64,000 nt of DNA, taken from Lepus europaeus. Taxonomy: Eukaryota; Chordata; Mammalia; Lagomorpha; Leporidae. Position 1 is the stretch's first letter. Each line of letters starts with the position of its first letter. Below the pieces are notes generated by a model that searched no databases, was not told the DNA's origin, and saw nothing but the letters and a program-made list of their open reading frames with translations. The position numbers and the translations under genes were made by a program. The DNA lies in contig NC_084830.1 in NCBI RefSeq assembly GCF_033115175.1, positions 44,089,409-44,153,408 on the forward strand. The letters are read 5' to 3'. Below are positions 32,225 to 43,745 of this stretch, piece after piece.

Positions 32225-32541
32225 TTTTAGAAGATTTTATTTATTTCTTTGAGTAGTAGAGCTACAGATAGAGGGAGAGACATAGAGAAAGGTCTTCCGT
32301 CTGCTGTTTCTCTCTCTAAATGGCCACAAGGGCCTGAGCCACGCTGATTCAAAACCTGGGACTGGGAGCATCTTCTGGGTCTCCCACTTGGGTGCAGGGA
32401 CTCAAGCACTTTGGATAATCTGCTGCTGCTTTCCCAGGCCATAAGCAGAGAGCTGGACCAGCCGGGACTAGAACTGGCATTCATATGGGATTCCAGTGCT
32501 GCAGGCAGAGGCTTAGCCTACTATGCCATAGCACTGGCTCC
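32225..32541 (-). mobile_element. CSINE, full length
   Basis: Antisense copy with tail 'agaagattttatttatttct', B-box 'ggactagaactggc' and a head ending agcactggctcc. Confidence 0.9.
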
Positions 32542-32714
32542 TTGGTGTTTTCTTAATTGAAAACAAAAATGCAAGATAAATAATATCACTATTTGCAAGA
32601 TCAGATTTCATGCCTTATTTTTTAGGTAGAATTTCAGTCTGCCTTGTTTTATACACTTGTATGTAAAAATATATCCATTAAGAAACACAAAATGCCAAGA
32701 GTAATTTAAGGCTT

Positions 32715-32945
32715 TTAAAATTTGTTTATGAGAGAGAGAGAGAGACCAAGTGAGTGTGTATGCATGCTAGCTGCTGGTTCACTCCCTAAATGTATACAGT
32801 GGTCCAAGGATTTGGGCCGTCTTCTACTGCTCTCCCAGCCATAGCAGAGAGCTGGATCAGAAGTCCAGTTCAAGTCCAGGAGGAGCCAGGACTTGAACCG
32901 GCATCCATATGGGATGTTGGCACTGCTCTACCTGCTACACCAAAA
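32715..32945 (-). mobile_element. CSINE, internally deleted
   Basis: Tail and (GA)n, then a jump from 'ccctaaatgtatacagtgg' to 'ccaaggatttgggccgtctt' omits the middle of the body. B-box 'gacttgaaccggc'. Confidence 0.85.
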
Positions 32946-33061
32946 TGGAAGAGAATTTAAACTAGGTCAATGTTAAGAAGATGGACTTTTTTCCCTCTTT
33001 ATTTCTAGCCCTTGATTCATTTGTTTTGATTAATATTCTTAAGATCTCTTGTGATGTAAAG

Positions 33062-33350
33062 AAGCTTGCCAAAATAGTGATGCATCAATACTTGGAAAGA
33101 TAGTTAGCCCACATTGGAATACCTGGGTTTGAGTCTTGACTCCATCTTTTTGCTAATGTGTATCCTGGAGGAAGCATGAGATGGTTCAAGTTGTTCTTGC
33201 CTTTCATGTGGGAGATCTGTATTGAGTCCTGGCTTCTGGCTTGACTTAGCCAAGCCCTGCCTGTTGCTGGCCTTTGGGGAGTGAACCAGTGGATGGAACC
33301 TCTGCCTCTGTGTCTCTTTCTTTCCAACAAATAAGTAAATGAAAATTTGA
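33062..33350 (+). mobile_element. CSINE, old copy
   Basis: Diverged sense copy recognised by 'cacattggaatacctgggtt', 'gatggttcaag', 'ggggagtgaaccagtggatg' and an A-rich tail. Confidence 0.75.
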
Positions 33351-33930
33351 AAAGCTGAAACAGACATAGATTCTTATCCTGATAGAACTGTATGTTGAGA
33401 AATCCAACATGTTACTGGAAATGATGCACTTTTGGCTAGGCCTGGTTAGGCCCTCTAAGTTTTTATCAGCCAGCTGGAACTAGCACCAGATGGCCTGCCC
33501 TTGTGACTGCTGGTGAGGACAAGAGGGCCCACTTGACCCTCACCTGAATGAATGAATGTGTTTCTTTCAGACTTTGTGTATTTCACTGAACTGTACTTAC
33601 AGTGTTATTTATTTTGTGTATATATGTATGTGTGTTTATATATGTATTCCTTTATATACTTGTGTTTTGGGCATTTATAATATTATTTATATCCCTCTGA
33701 TGTATTTCAAAGGGACAAACAGATGTCCAAATTTACATAAACTTCTTATTTAGAGCTTTTCTTTATTCCCTCTGGTGAGGTACCCCTTACCCATAGTTTG
33801 AAATAGGTTATGTATGCAGATAAATTTGTATATTATATGGATAAATATGAGTATTTACAAGGTCATTTGTTTGTTTTACTATATGAAATCCATGTACACA
33901 CACATTTATTTGTTTACTTACTTAGAAAAT
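33351..33930. other. Unique intronic sequence
   Basis: No gene. Includes TATATG/TGTG-rich stretches near 33617-33645. Confidence 0.5.
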
Positions 33931-33939
33931 GATCTTTAG

Positions 33940-34257
33940 GGGCTGATGCTGTGGTGTTGCAGATAAAGCCTGCTGCCTGCAACACTGGCATACCATACAA
34001 GTGTTGGTTTGTGTCCTGACTGCTCCACTTTCTGCTCTACTGCCAGCTCCCTACTAATGGCCTGGGAATGCAGTGGAAGATGGCTTTAGTACTTGGACCT
34101 CTGCATCCATGTGGGGGACCTGGAAGAAACTCTTGGATTCCAGCCGGCCCTGCTCTGGCTTTGCAGCCATTTGGGGGAATGACTCAGTAGATGCAAGCTC
34201 CCTGTGTCTCTCCTTCTCTCTCTCTGACTTTGCCTTTGAAATAAATAAAAATTTTTA
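33940..34257 (+). mobile_element. CSINE, full length
   Basis: 'gggctgatgctgtggtgttg' to AAAT tail. Target duplication gatctttag at 33931-33939 and 34261-34269. Confidence 0.93.
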
Positions 34258-34269
34258 AAGGATCTTTAG

Positions 34270-35424
34270 CATCATTGTAGGGTCTGTCAATGTGGTGGGT
34301 TTTCCAAATAAATGAAGTAAACCACTTTAAACATTGTACTTTTAAAACACTTTTAAAAGAACCACTTTTGATAGAAATCATTTCAAAATAATGCAGCCTT
34401 CTGAGACTTTTTTTTTTTTTCTTTCTTGTTGGTATTTTATACGAATTTTAGTTAGACATAACACTTTTAGTGAGTTTGAAACTTTGTTGCTCTTGTAGCT
34501 GAGATCCCACTGGTGGTGTCTTCTTTTGCTGTTACCTGTCATTTCTCATTGGTATGTCCTCCTCTCAACTGCTACTTATCTTAGAAATAGTGATCTCATC
34601 TGACAGTAGCTATCTCTCTCCTGGACTGAAGTGTACGTTGTTTGTGTCAGTTTTTGTTTACCAGAATATTGTTTCTCTTGAGATTCATAGTTACATCATG
34701 TGAAGTCATTTTTTGACTAAGAACATTGTTAAACAGTGAGAGAGAAGAAGCCTGCCAAACTTTCCAAAGATCCTAAAGTTTCATATGAAAATAATTCATT
34801 ATTTTTTAAAAATCAAGATTTTACTTTAAAAAGCCTAGAAATTCCCAAGGCAAAAAAAAAAAAAAAAAAAGTCTGTCATTTTGGAGTATTACTTAGGTTT
34901 TAAACTCATTTATTTTCAAGGCTAATTGGAGTTTCAGAGGGTGTTTATACTTGCTCATATATTGGAACACCACATTTACAAAAGTTCTTATTTTCATAGG
35001 TGAGATATTTAAACTACCTGCCTTTCTTATAGTTACCTTTTTTTTCTATCAGATATGGTTGGGATTTAAACCTTGTATTTTCATTTCTAAAAACAAAAAT
35101 AGGTAAAAGTAATCCCAATTTAAAAAACCAAAAATTGTTTTCACAATGTGCCCGAATCGTGAGCTGTTTGTGTTTCCTCCTGGTTTGTTTACAAAGGACG
35201 ACAGTGAAGCACTGAGAAATGACTTCATGTGTACTGTTGCTGTGTAATCAGATAGCACCTAGAAGCCAGCAGAGTAGCCGCCATCTGTGCAAACAACCTC
35301 CACAGCCCCTCCCATCTCTACTCAGCCTCCAAAAATTAAGCAGAATTCAGAGTACAGAGCTCAGTGAGTAAAATAAAGGTTTTAATAGTCATTGTTTAAA
35401 CCGTCCTTAAAGTTACAATTTTTT
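34270..35424. other. Unique intronic sequence
   Basis: About 1.1 kb without recognisable gene or SINE. A-run of about 19 at 34852-34870. Confidence 0.5.
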
Positions 35425-35746
35425 TCCTTAAAGATCTATTTATTGATGTGAAAGGCAAAGTTACAGAGAGAGAGAGATAAAGAGAGACACAGAGAGAGAG
35501 GTCTTCCCTCTGTTGGTTCACTCCCCAGATGGCTGCAATGGCCAGGGCGGGCCCAGCAGGAGCTCCTTCCAGGTTCCCCCCATGGGTGACAGGGATCCAA
35601 ACACTTTGGTCATCCTCTGCTGCTTTTCCCTGGTTACCAACAGGGAGTTGATCAGAAGTATAGCTGCTGGAGCACAAATGGGGACTCACATGGGATGTTG
35701 GCATTGTAGGCAGGGCTTTATTCCCTGTGCCACAATGCCAGCCCCC
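35425..35746 (-). mobile_element. CSINE, full length
   Basis: Tail 'ccttaaagatctatttattg', long (GA)n, body with 'cccatgggtgacagggatcc' and a head ending aatgccagccccc. Confidence 0.9.
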
Positions 35747-36188
35747 AAGTTCTAGTTTTACTCATGTGTTAATATTTGGACTTTATTGCAGTTAATTCTA
35801 GTATTCTAGGGATTGGGGTGAGGAGTAGTGAGGTATATAGGCTGATTTCTCATATTTAACTGAAAATGTGGGGTTTAGGCAAATAAACGAGGAAGAAAAT
35901 ATGTAAATAAATTTAATTATTAAGTGGAGCTACTATCTTAGACACAAATCATGGTGATTTTTTTTTTTTTTTTGTATGGCAGGTCTTGGTAAGTTTCATT
36001 GAAAGGTTTCCTCTTTTATGTTATTTCATTGTCCTTGATATTTCCTCTTTTTTTTTCTTTAAATCAATTAAAGATTCTATTGCCTTTTTAAATTCTCAGT
36101 CTAGGTGTGGTTATTAAATATTGAAAAATCTTTGTAATCTGCTGGATGAAAATTTATAAGCCTTGTAGGTCTACTTCTTAAAATTATT
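35747..36188. other. AT-rich intronic sequence
   Basis: No gene or clear repeat. T runs at 35959 and 36050. Confidence 0.5.
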
Positions 36189-36512
36189 ATTTTTTAGAGA
36201 TTATTTATTTGAGAGGCAGAGTTACAGAGAGAGAGAGAGAAAGAGAGAGAAAGAGAGAGAAGGAGAAAGGTCTTCCATCTGCTGGTTCATTCCCCAAATG
36301 GCTGCAATGGAGGGAGATGGACCAATCTGAAGCCAGGAGCCAGGAGTTTCTTTTGAGTCTCCCACATGGTTGTAAGGGCACAACCACCTGGGCCATCTTC
36401 CACTGCTTTCCCAGGCTATTAGCAGGGAGTTGGATCGGAGGTGGAGCAGCCAGGACTCAAACTGGGCGCTGCAGGCAGAGGCTTAACCTACAACGTCACA
36501 GTGCCAGCTCCA
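36189..36512 (-). mobile_element. CSINE, full length, head deleted in part
   Basis: Long (GA)n, body and B-box 'ggactcaaactggg', then a short deletion joining to 'cgctgcaggcagaggcttaa'. Head ends agtgccagctcc. Confidence 0.9.
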
Positions 36513-36531
36513 CTTCTTAAAACTATTAAAG

Positions 36532-36850
36532 TTTTTGAAAATTATTTTTTATTTGAAAGGGGGAGAGCCAGAGAGCCAGAGTGAGAGTGAGGGTAAAAGA
36601 GAGAGAGAAAAAGTAGAAATATGTTCCTGTCTGCTGGTTCACTCCCCAAATACCCACCATGGCCATGGACTGAAGAAAGGTGCTGGGAACTCAAACCAGG
36701 TTTCTCACATAGGTGGCAGGGACCCAGTTAATTAAGTCACCAGAATCTGCATTGGTAGGAATCTAGAGTCAGGAGCCAGGGCTGGGGATCCAGTGCAGGT
36801 ACTCCATTTGGATGTGGGCATCTTAGTTGCCAGGCTGCTGAATGTCTGTA
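36532..36850 (-). mobile_element. CSINE, old copy
   Basis: Tail 'aaattattttttatttgaaa', a GAGCCAGA repeat region, and an old-type body and head. Confidence 0.82.
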
Positions 36851-37429
36851 TCATTTAAAACTGTTTATTTTAGTAGGATATAGGTGTATTAGAGCATTTT
36901 CAGATCTGCTATTTTGCATATATTATCTGCATTTGTTATTTTAGAAAATTTAGTATAGTGAACATAGTGTGTTTTGAGGGCTAGAGAGTATTTCTCAGTG
37001 TTTTTTAACTTCAAATAAATTTGTAAAAAGAATCATATCCATTTCCAGTAGATGGTAAGTGGAAAAAATTCTTGAGAAAATAAAAGTTAAAGTCTAAGTG
37101 AGAAGGAAGAAGAGAAAAATCTCAGCTTCATTTCCTTTAAAGCTCTTTGCCAGGAAATTGTAACTTAAGTGTGCTTTTGGGCAAAGATCCCAACTCGAGA
37201 GGAAATGCTATGATAGAGTTGAAAAGTAAGATTTTCATTGAATTGAAACAGTTTTTCTCTGCCTGTTGCAGAGCATCTTTTTTCTTGGGTGATTTCAGCT
37301 CATTGTAGTGCCAATACCTAATGTCCCTCAGTGCATTACTGTTTTATAAAAGTAAATATGCAGTGAGAATGTCCAAGTACATCCATTTTACTGTTGTGTT
37401 ATGTAAGCCAAATGATTAAGAGCCAGTTT
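36851..37429. other. Unique intronic sequence
   Basis: No gene recognised. Confidence 0.5.
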
Positions 37430-37630
37430 TTCAGAGTCAGCTAGATGTTGGTTCTAATCTGCTGTCTGCATTCACGGCAGTGCACTGGTGGGCAAGTTCC
37501 TTAACTCACCAGGCTCTTTGTGTGCACCCTTTTCTCTTTGGGCTTGTGAAAATTAAGTGAAATGCTGATTGTAAAGCATTTGTCTCTGAAGACAATTTCC
37601 CAAGTGTTTCATAAATAAATGTTTCTGGCA
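37430..37630 (-). mobile_element. MIR, antisense
   Basis: 'cagagtcagctagatgttgg', 'ggcaagttccttaactcacc', 'taaagcatttgtctctg' and 'ataaataaatgttt' in the order of an antisense MIR of nearly full core length. Confidence 0.75.
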
Positions 37631-37783
37631 TTGTCAACATTTTTGAAGGAATACATAATATATAAAAGGATAACTTTCATTTGGATACATATGCTCTAAA
37701 TATTGTTTTAAAGTATCATTACCTTATAACAAAACATTTACTAAATATAAGCAAACTGTTAGCCTTTAAAAAGCAAAAGGGAG

Positions 37784-38099
37784 GGGCAGCACATGGCGTA
37801 GAAGACTAAGCCTCCACCTGTAATGCCAGCATCTCATAGGGGTGTTGGTTTGGGTCCTGGCTGCTCCACTTCTAATCCAGCTCTCTGCTAATGTGCCTGG
37901 GAAGGCAGCAGAGGATGATAGCCCAGCGTTTGGGCCCCTGCTCCCATATGGTAGACTCAGAAGAAACTTCTGGCTCTTGCCTTCTGCCTAACCCAGGCCT
38001 GGCTGTTGTGGCCAGTTGGGGAGTGAACCAGTGGTTGGAAGATCTCTCTCTCTCTCTGTCTCTCTGCCTTTGAAATAAATAAATAAATCTTTTTAAAAA
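37784..38099 (+). mobile_element. CSINE, full length
   Basis: 'gaggggcagcacatggcgta' to a (CT)n and AAAT tail ending in an A run. Confidence 0.92.
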
Positions 38100-38341
38100 A
38101 AGGAGTACAAAAATGGTCCTTGAATTTTATTAGTTTGAGGTAAAATGTACTTTGGTTGAAGTAGAAAAGATAATTTGATTTTATAGATTTCAAGATCAAA
38201 TTTATGATTTTGTATTTAGAAAATCCTCGTTTTTTAAGCCTAAGACTTTTGACATTGCTTAATAAGTTATGTCGAGGGACTGAGGTTGATAATTTTACAT
38301 GTGTTTTAAAGATGACTTTTCTAACAATATTCAATATGAAT

Positions 38342-38548
38342 ATATTCAATATTCAAAATGATCAATGGCAACTAAACAAGCATCTAAAATGATACCCATT
38401 GAAGTGAAATGGACACTATGAGAGACAATGACAGGATCAGCCTTACTATTTTATTCCTTTTAGTGTTTTTGTTGTGGTTGTTGTTGTTGTTGCTCTGTTT
38501 GTTCTACATAAGACCACTGGTTGAACTCTGTAAAAAAAAAAAAAAAAA
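38342..38548 (+). mobile_element. Short L1-derived insertion with early poly-A
   Basis: 'gaagtgaaatggacactatg' and 'ggttgaactctgta' match the modern L1 strand opposite 60030-59910 (just after the ORF2 stop), but the element then ends in 16-18 A instead of continuing ~1.3 kb through the 3' UTR. About 30 bases of flank at 38308-38341 recur at 38546-38579 with one or two mismatches, a long target duplication. It is a 5'-truncated L1 copy made from a prematurely polyadenylated transcript. Confidence 0.82.
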
Positions 38549-38579
38549 GATGACTTTTCTAACAATATTCAAAATGAAA

Positions 38580-39004
38580 CTGCTGGAGTTGAAGATTAGG
38601 ACTTTTAAATGAGATATCACATGTAAGGTGAAACAATACACACAGCAATGACAATTAGGACATATCAGTCGGCTACTGTTAGTAGTGCTGCAGCTACCAC
38701 TAGTGTGGTCACTGAAGTCTGTGCTTTAGTGATAGGGCAATCTGCCCAAGAGAAAACAACATGGGCAGTCAGTGCTGAAAGCAGGTAGAAGGTGTGCTAC
38801 AATGAAGACTTTCTGTTCCTGCAGAATTGGAAACTTTCTCTTGTGGAGTTTCACTCTGTCCAGAGCCTCTTTTGAGGCAGATCCTAATTGTTATTGACTA
38901 GGGATCTGGATCTGACTGTAGAGAACGCTTTCCTATGCATCTCCTTAAACAGCCTTTAGCCACAGCAAGCACCCTGATAAAACATGAACAGAGGACTTAG
39001 CTAT
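38580..39004. other. Unique intronic sequence
   Basis: No gene or clear repeat. Confidence 0.45.
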
Positions 39005-39661
39005 ATATTTCTTCAAAGAAGATACATAGCAAATAAGCACCTAAAAAGATGCTCAACAGCACTAATCGTTAGGGAAATGGATACAATGTCATGCTCTTTA
39101 GGCTGAGTATTAAACAAAAAACAACATGGAAAATAACAAGTGTTGATGAGAATATGGAGCAGTTGGAACCCATGGGCATTGTTTGTGGGAATATAAAATA
39201 GTGCAGCCACTTTGGAAAACAGTATGGTGATTCCCAAAAAATTTAACATAGAATTGCTGTAAGATTCAGTAATTTCATTTCTGGCATAAACCCAAGAGAA
39301 TTGAAAGCAAGGACTTTATGTATATCAGTCAAAAAGTAGAAGCAGCCGAAATATCGATCAATAGATAAATAAGCAAAATGTGACATGTACATAGAAAAAC
39401 AACGGAATATTATTCAGCCTTAAAAAGGAATGGAATTTTGATACATGTTAAACATGGATGAACATTGAAAACATGTGGTGAATAAGCTGGGCACAAAAGG
39501 ACAGATGTTACATGATTCTACCACAATAATGAAATTCATATAGATAGAAAGCAGAATGGTGGTTACCAGGGACTGAGAGAAGGTGGGGTGGAGGTGGGAG
39601 GATGGGAAGATAATAGGTACAAAGTTTTGGTTTGAAATAATGAAATAAAAAGCTTTTAACG
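39005..39661 (+). mobile_element. L1M, ORF2 end and 3' UTR, sense, left part
   Basis: 'gaatattattcagccttaaa', 'aatggtggttaccagggact' and 'gggaggatgggaagataata' are classic sense L1M landmarks. Interrupted by an LTR, it resumes at 40402. Confidence 0.85.
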
Positions 39662-40401
39662 TTGAACATTTCGGACCCCAAATGTGTGGGTGTTTTTCTC
39701 CTACACCAACCAATTCGTCAACTCTTTGGACACCAACTGGGTGCCCTGAAATTTAACTCAGTTCTGACTCTTAACTACCTGGAGTAAGTGTTGAACTCTC
39801 CAAGTTAATACCACCACCTTAGCCGCCAGTTGCATGTCCTGGGCCTTTGGGACTTGTGACTGAGTTGGCTAAAAATCATGTTCAATTACTTGCTACAGTG
39901 GCTCAGAAAACTCAGAGAAACACTTTATTATTACTAGTTTGTTATAAAGGGTACAGACAGCCAGCTGGATGGACAGGATCCTGAGTGCAAGAGCTTCTGT
40001 CCCTGGGAGTTGGGGTATACACCCTGTCAAGGTATGAATATGTTCTGAACCCCATCATTTAGGATTTCTCTGGAGGCTTCATTATGTCAACGTGATTGAT
40101 GAAATCAAGGTTGTAGGTGATTATGCCAGTCCCCAGTCCTTCTCCCCTCCCTGGACATTGGGGGTCATTAGAGCCGAAAGTTCCAGTGCTCTGCTCATAT
40201 GCCTGGTTCCTTTGGCAACCAGCCCCATTCTGAAGCTGTGCAGGGGCCACTAAGAGTCACTTTGTTAGCATGGGGCTAACTATGAATCATCAAAGACATC
40301 CTGTCACGCCTGTCACTCAGGTAATTCTAAGGGTTTAGGAGTTCTGTGCAAGGAACTGGGATAAAGCCCAAATATATATTTTTTATATCGCAATATCACA
40401 G
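39662..40401 (-). mobile_element. ERV1-like solo LTR, antisense, in an L1M
   Basis: About 740 bases. 'ggcttcattatgtcaacgtg' with 'attgatgaaatcaagg', 'gttcctttggcaaccagccc' and 'ggagttctgtgcaaggaact' are typical of an old class I endogenous retroviral LTR read antisense; ends resemble tg...ca. No internal viral genes are next to it, and both sides are the same L1M, so it is a solo LTR. Confidence 0.7.
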
Positions 40402-40540
40402 TTGATAAAGTTCTACAGATGGATGATGGTGATGGTTGCACAAAAGTGGGAATATACTGAATGCCACAGCACTGTACACTTGACAATACATAGTGAACTT
40501 TTTTTGTATATATTTTGCCACAATGAAAAAAAGCTTTTTT
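40402..40540 (+). mobile_element. L1M 3' end, right part
   Basis: 'tggatgatggtgatggttgc', 'gaatgccacagcactgtaca' and 'attttgccacaatgaaaaaa' form the end of the L1M begun at 39005. Confidence 0.85.
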
Positions 40541-40730
40541 TTTTCTTTAATCATAAGCAGTTCAGTGTATTTTCTTTTGAGCGGACATTCTTAGCAGAAA
40601 TGACAGGCTGTCTACAACCTTGTAAACTGCTGTTACAGACTGGAAACCAAGAGAAGAAAGGAAGAGGACTAAATATAGTCTGGTTTTTTTTTTTTTTAAT
40701 GCTAAGGTCTTTTATGACTGGATTGGACTG

Positions 40731-41010
40731 TTTCTTTTGAAAGGCAGAGTTACAGAGAGGCAGAGGCAGAGAGAGAGAGAGAGGTCTTCCATCTGCTAGT
40801 TCACTCCCCAGATGGCCGAAACTGCTGGAGCTGCACCAATCCAAAGCCGGGAGCCAGGAGCTTCTTCCGGGTCTCCCACGTGGATGCAGGGGCCTAAGAA
40901 TTTGGCCATCTTCCTAGAGCTGGATGGGAAGTAGAGCAGCTGGGACTTGAACCAGCACCCATATGCATTGCAGGTGGAGGCTTTACCTACTACGCCACAT
41001 CGCCGGCCCC
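40731..41010 (-). mobile_element. CSINE with internal deletion
   Basis: Antisense copy. The segment between 'tttggccatcttcc' and 'tagagctggatggg' is lost. The head is near consensus (catcgccggcccc). Confidence 0.92.
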
Positions 41011-41142
41011 TTCTTATGTTTTGATGTGAGCAAGTGTTTTTCAGAAAGAGCTCTAATTTTTGATGTGTTGCAGAGCTCCAGTTCTCTAAATTTGCGCTTT
41101 CTCTTCTAGCCTCACGTTTTCTTATAATTTCATACCGATGCT

Positions 41143-41775
41143 TTTTTTTTCATTTATTAAACTTTTATTTAATGAATATAAATTTCCAAAGTACAGCTTA
41201 TGGGTTACAATGGCTTCCCCCCTCCCACAACTTCCCTCCCGCCCACAACCCTCCCCCTTCCCACTCCCTCTCCTCCTCCATTCACATCAAGATTCATTTT
41301 CAATTCTCTTTATATACAGAAGATCAGTTTAGTATATATTAGGTAAAGATTTCAACAGTTTGCCCCATATAGCAACACAAAGTGAAAAAACTACCGTTGG
41401 AGTTCTAGTTATAGCATTAAATAACAGTGTACAGCACATTAAAGACAGAGATCCTACATAATATTTTTTTTAATTAATTAATTTTCTATGCCATTTCCAA
41501 TTTAACACCAGGTTGTTTTTTTTCATTTCCAATTATCTTTATATACAGAAGATCGATTCAGTATATAATTAGTAAAGACCTCATCAGTTTGTACCCACAC
41601 AGAAACACAAAGTATAAAAATACTGTTTCAGTACTAGTTATAGCGTCACTTCACATTAGACAACACATTAAGGACAGATCCCACATGGGGTGTAAGTACA
41701 CAGTGACTCCTGTTGCTGACTTAACAATTTGACACTCCTGTTCATGGCGTCAGTAATCTCCCTAGGCTCTAGTCA
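41143..41775 (-). mobile_element. Modern L1, 5'-truncated, 3' UTR only
   Basis: T run, 'cttttatttaatgaatataa', pyrimidine-rich block (cttcccccctcccacaactt), then two diverged copies of a ~190-base module. Target duplication tcataccgatgctt at 41130-41143 and 41776-41789 fixes both ends. No coding sequence. Confidence 0.95.
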
Positions 41776-41789
41776 TCATACCGATGCTT

Positions 41790-42333
41790 TGAGAGAAGAC
41801 TGAGAAACGGTGGCTGGTAGAAAGAAGAGCTGCCTTATGTACTTTCATCTTCATTTCTTTTGGTTCCTCTTCCTGTTGTAGTTTCTTCTCTTCCCCTCCT
41901 AACTTTCACCTGTGCTTTGAGCATGTCTCTTGTCGTGTCTTTTATGCCTTTACGTCACATTTAATCATATTTTTGTTCCCCAATTTCAGAATCTCCAAAC
42001 ATTTTATTTCTAAGGGCAGATTGTGTTCCAGCTGTTCAACATGCTGGTACCTTACAATGAAACCAGGTTAATCAGTCACTGCCTTGGCAAGACCAGACAC
42101 CTTTTCTCCTTTTCTGTGTCCTTAGACTCCTCACATTTCTGTTTGTTGAAGCTTTGTTTTTCAAGGACTTTTTTTTTTGCTTCTCCTACTGCCTGTTTCT
42201 CTAGTTGCTTTAAGTGTTTTTCTTCAGTTCAAAATTGACAGTGACCTTCCATTTTCTGTTTTGTGCCATTTTCTCTTCCTCTTTTTTTACATAGTTATTT
42301 CCTATGTAAGTTGGTGAATTTCTCTACCTTTTT
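41790..42333. other. Unique intronic sequence
   Basis: Pyrimidine-rich, no gene recognised. Confidence 0.5.
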
Positions 42334-42645
42334 AAAAATGTGTATTGGAGAGGCAGAAAGACACACACACGCACACCCCTACTACCCACCCCCCACGATA
42401 GGGCAGTGGCTTCCATCTGCTGTTTTATTCTCCAAATGCCCATATCAAGTGTGGCAGGGTTGCGGCCAGTGCTGAAACCAGGAGCTGGGTCCCCACGGGT
42501 GGCAGGAACCCAGTTACTTGAGCCATCACTGTTGTCTCCCAGGGTCTGCATTTGCAGGAAGCTGGAGTTAGGAATGGAATCCAAGTACTCTGATGTGGAA
42601 TGTGAGCATCTTAACCACTAGGTTAGGGCAAATGCCTGCCTCTAT
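42334..42645 (-). mobile_element. CSINE, old copy
   Basis: Tail 'tttaaaaatgtgtattggag', (CA) and C-rich stretch (acccaccccccacg) and an old-type head 'gcaaatgcctgcc'. Confidence 0.83.
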
Positions 42646-42652
42646 CTATTTA

Positions 42653-42698
42653 AATTTTTTTTTAAAAAGATTTATTTATTTATTTGAAAGTTAGTTAT
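42653..42698 (-). mobile_element. CSINE tail, split by young CSINE
   Basis: 'aaaaagatttatttatttat' tail of an antisense SINE. The rest resumes at 43062. Confidence 0.85.
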
Positions 42699-43061
42699 TC
42701 GGCCGGCGCCGTGGCTCAACAGGCTAATCCTCTGCCTAGTGGCTCCAGCACACCAGGTTCTAGTCCCAGTCAGGGTGCCAGATTCTGTCCCGGTTGCCCC
42801 TCTTCCAGGCCAGCTCTCTGCTGCGGCCCGGGAGTGCAGTGGAGGATGGCCCAAGTCCTTGGACCCTGCACCTGCATGGGAGACCAGGAGAAGCACCTGG
42901 CTCCTGCCATCGGATCAGCGCGGTGCGCCGGTCGCAGTGCGCCAGCCGCGGTGGCCATTGGAGGGTGAGCCAACGGCAAAAGGAAGACCTATCTCTCTGT
43001 CTCTCTCTCTCTCACTGTCTACTCTGCCTGTCAAAAATTAAAAAAAGAAAAGAAAAGAAAA
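42699..43061 (+). mobile_element. Young-type CSINE nested in another CSINE
   Basis: 'cggccggcgccgtggctcaa', extra ccggttgcccc block, 'gcggtgcgccggtcgcagtg' and an (AAAAG)n tail. A perfect 13-base target duplication gaaagttagttat lies at 42686-42698 and 43062-43074. Confidence 0.97.
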
Positions 43062-43352
43062 GAAAGTTAGTTATAGAGGGGAGGGGAGAGACAGAGGAAG
43101 ATCTATCCTTTGGTTCACTCCCCAGATGGCAACTATGGCCACGGCTGTGCCAGGCTGAAGCCAGGAACCAGGAGCTTCATCCAGGTCTCCCATGTGGGTG
43201 CAGGGGCCCAAGCACTTGGACAGTCTTGCTGCTTTTCCCAGGCACATTAACAGGGAGCTGGCTTAGAAGTGGAACACCTAGGACATGAGCCAGCACTCAT
43301 ATAGGATGTGTTGTAGGCTGTGGCTTAATCCACTATGACATAATACTGTCCT
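43062..43352 (-). mobile_element. CSINE, right part of split copy
   Basis: Resumes 'gaaagttagttatagagggg' and runs through the body to a diverged head (gacataatactgtcc). Confidence 0.85.
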
Positions 43353-43359
43353 ATACTTT

Positions 43360-43447
43360 CTGTTCTTTTCTGTCCTGTTCTTTTCTCTCCTTTTCTTTAC
43401 TTCTCTTCTCTTCTCTTTTCTTCTCTTTTCTCTCTCTCTTTCTCTTT
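43360..43447. repeat. TCTTTT-rich pyrimidine tract
   Basis: Irregular (TTCTCTTT)n, probably grown from the tail of the CSINE that follows. Confidence 0.8.
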
Positions 43448-43745
43448 CGATTGATTGATTTGGAAGGCAAAAATACAGAGAGAAATTTTCCATCTGTTGG
43501 TTCATTCCCCTAATGGCTGCAATGGCTGAGACTGGGCCAGGCCAAAGCCAGGAGCCAGGAGCTTGATCCAGGTCTCTCATGTGGATTCAGGGGCCTGAGG
43601 ACTTGAGCTATCTTCCACTGCTTTCCCAGGCACATTAGCAGAGAGCTGGATCAGAAATGGAGCAGCCGGGACTCAAACCTGCGCCCATATAGAATGCTGT
43701 CACTACAGGCAGAGTCTTAAACCACTATGCCACAGCGCAGCCTCT
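43448..43745 (-). mobile_element. CSINE, full length
   Basis: 'cgattgattgatttggaagg' tail variant, B-box 'gggactcaaacctgcg' and a head ending cacagcgcagcc. Confidence 0.9.

Noticed and set aside
41143..41775. CRISPR-like or regulatory direct repeats
   Set aside because: The two ~190-base modules are part of the L1 3' UTR and recur in every modern copy.
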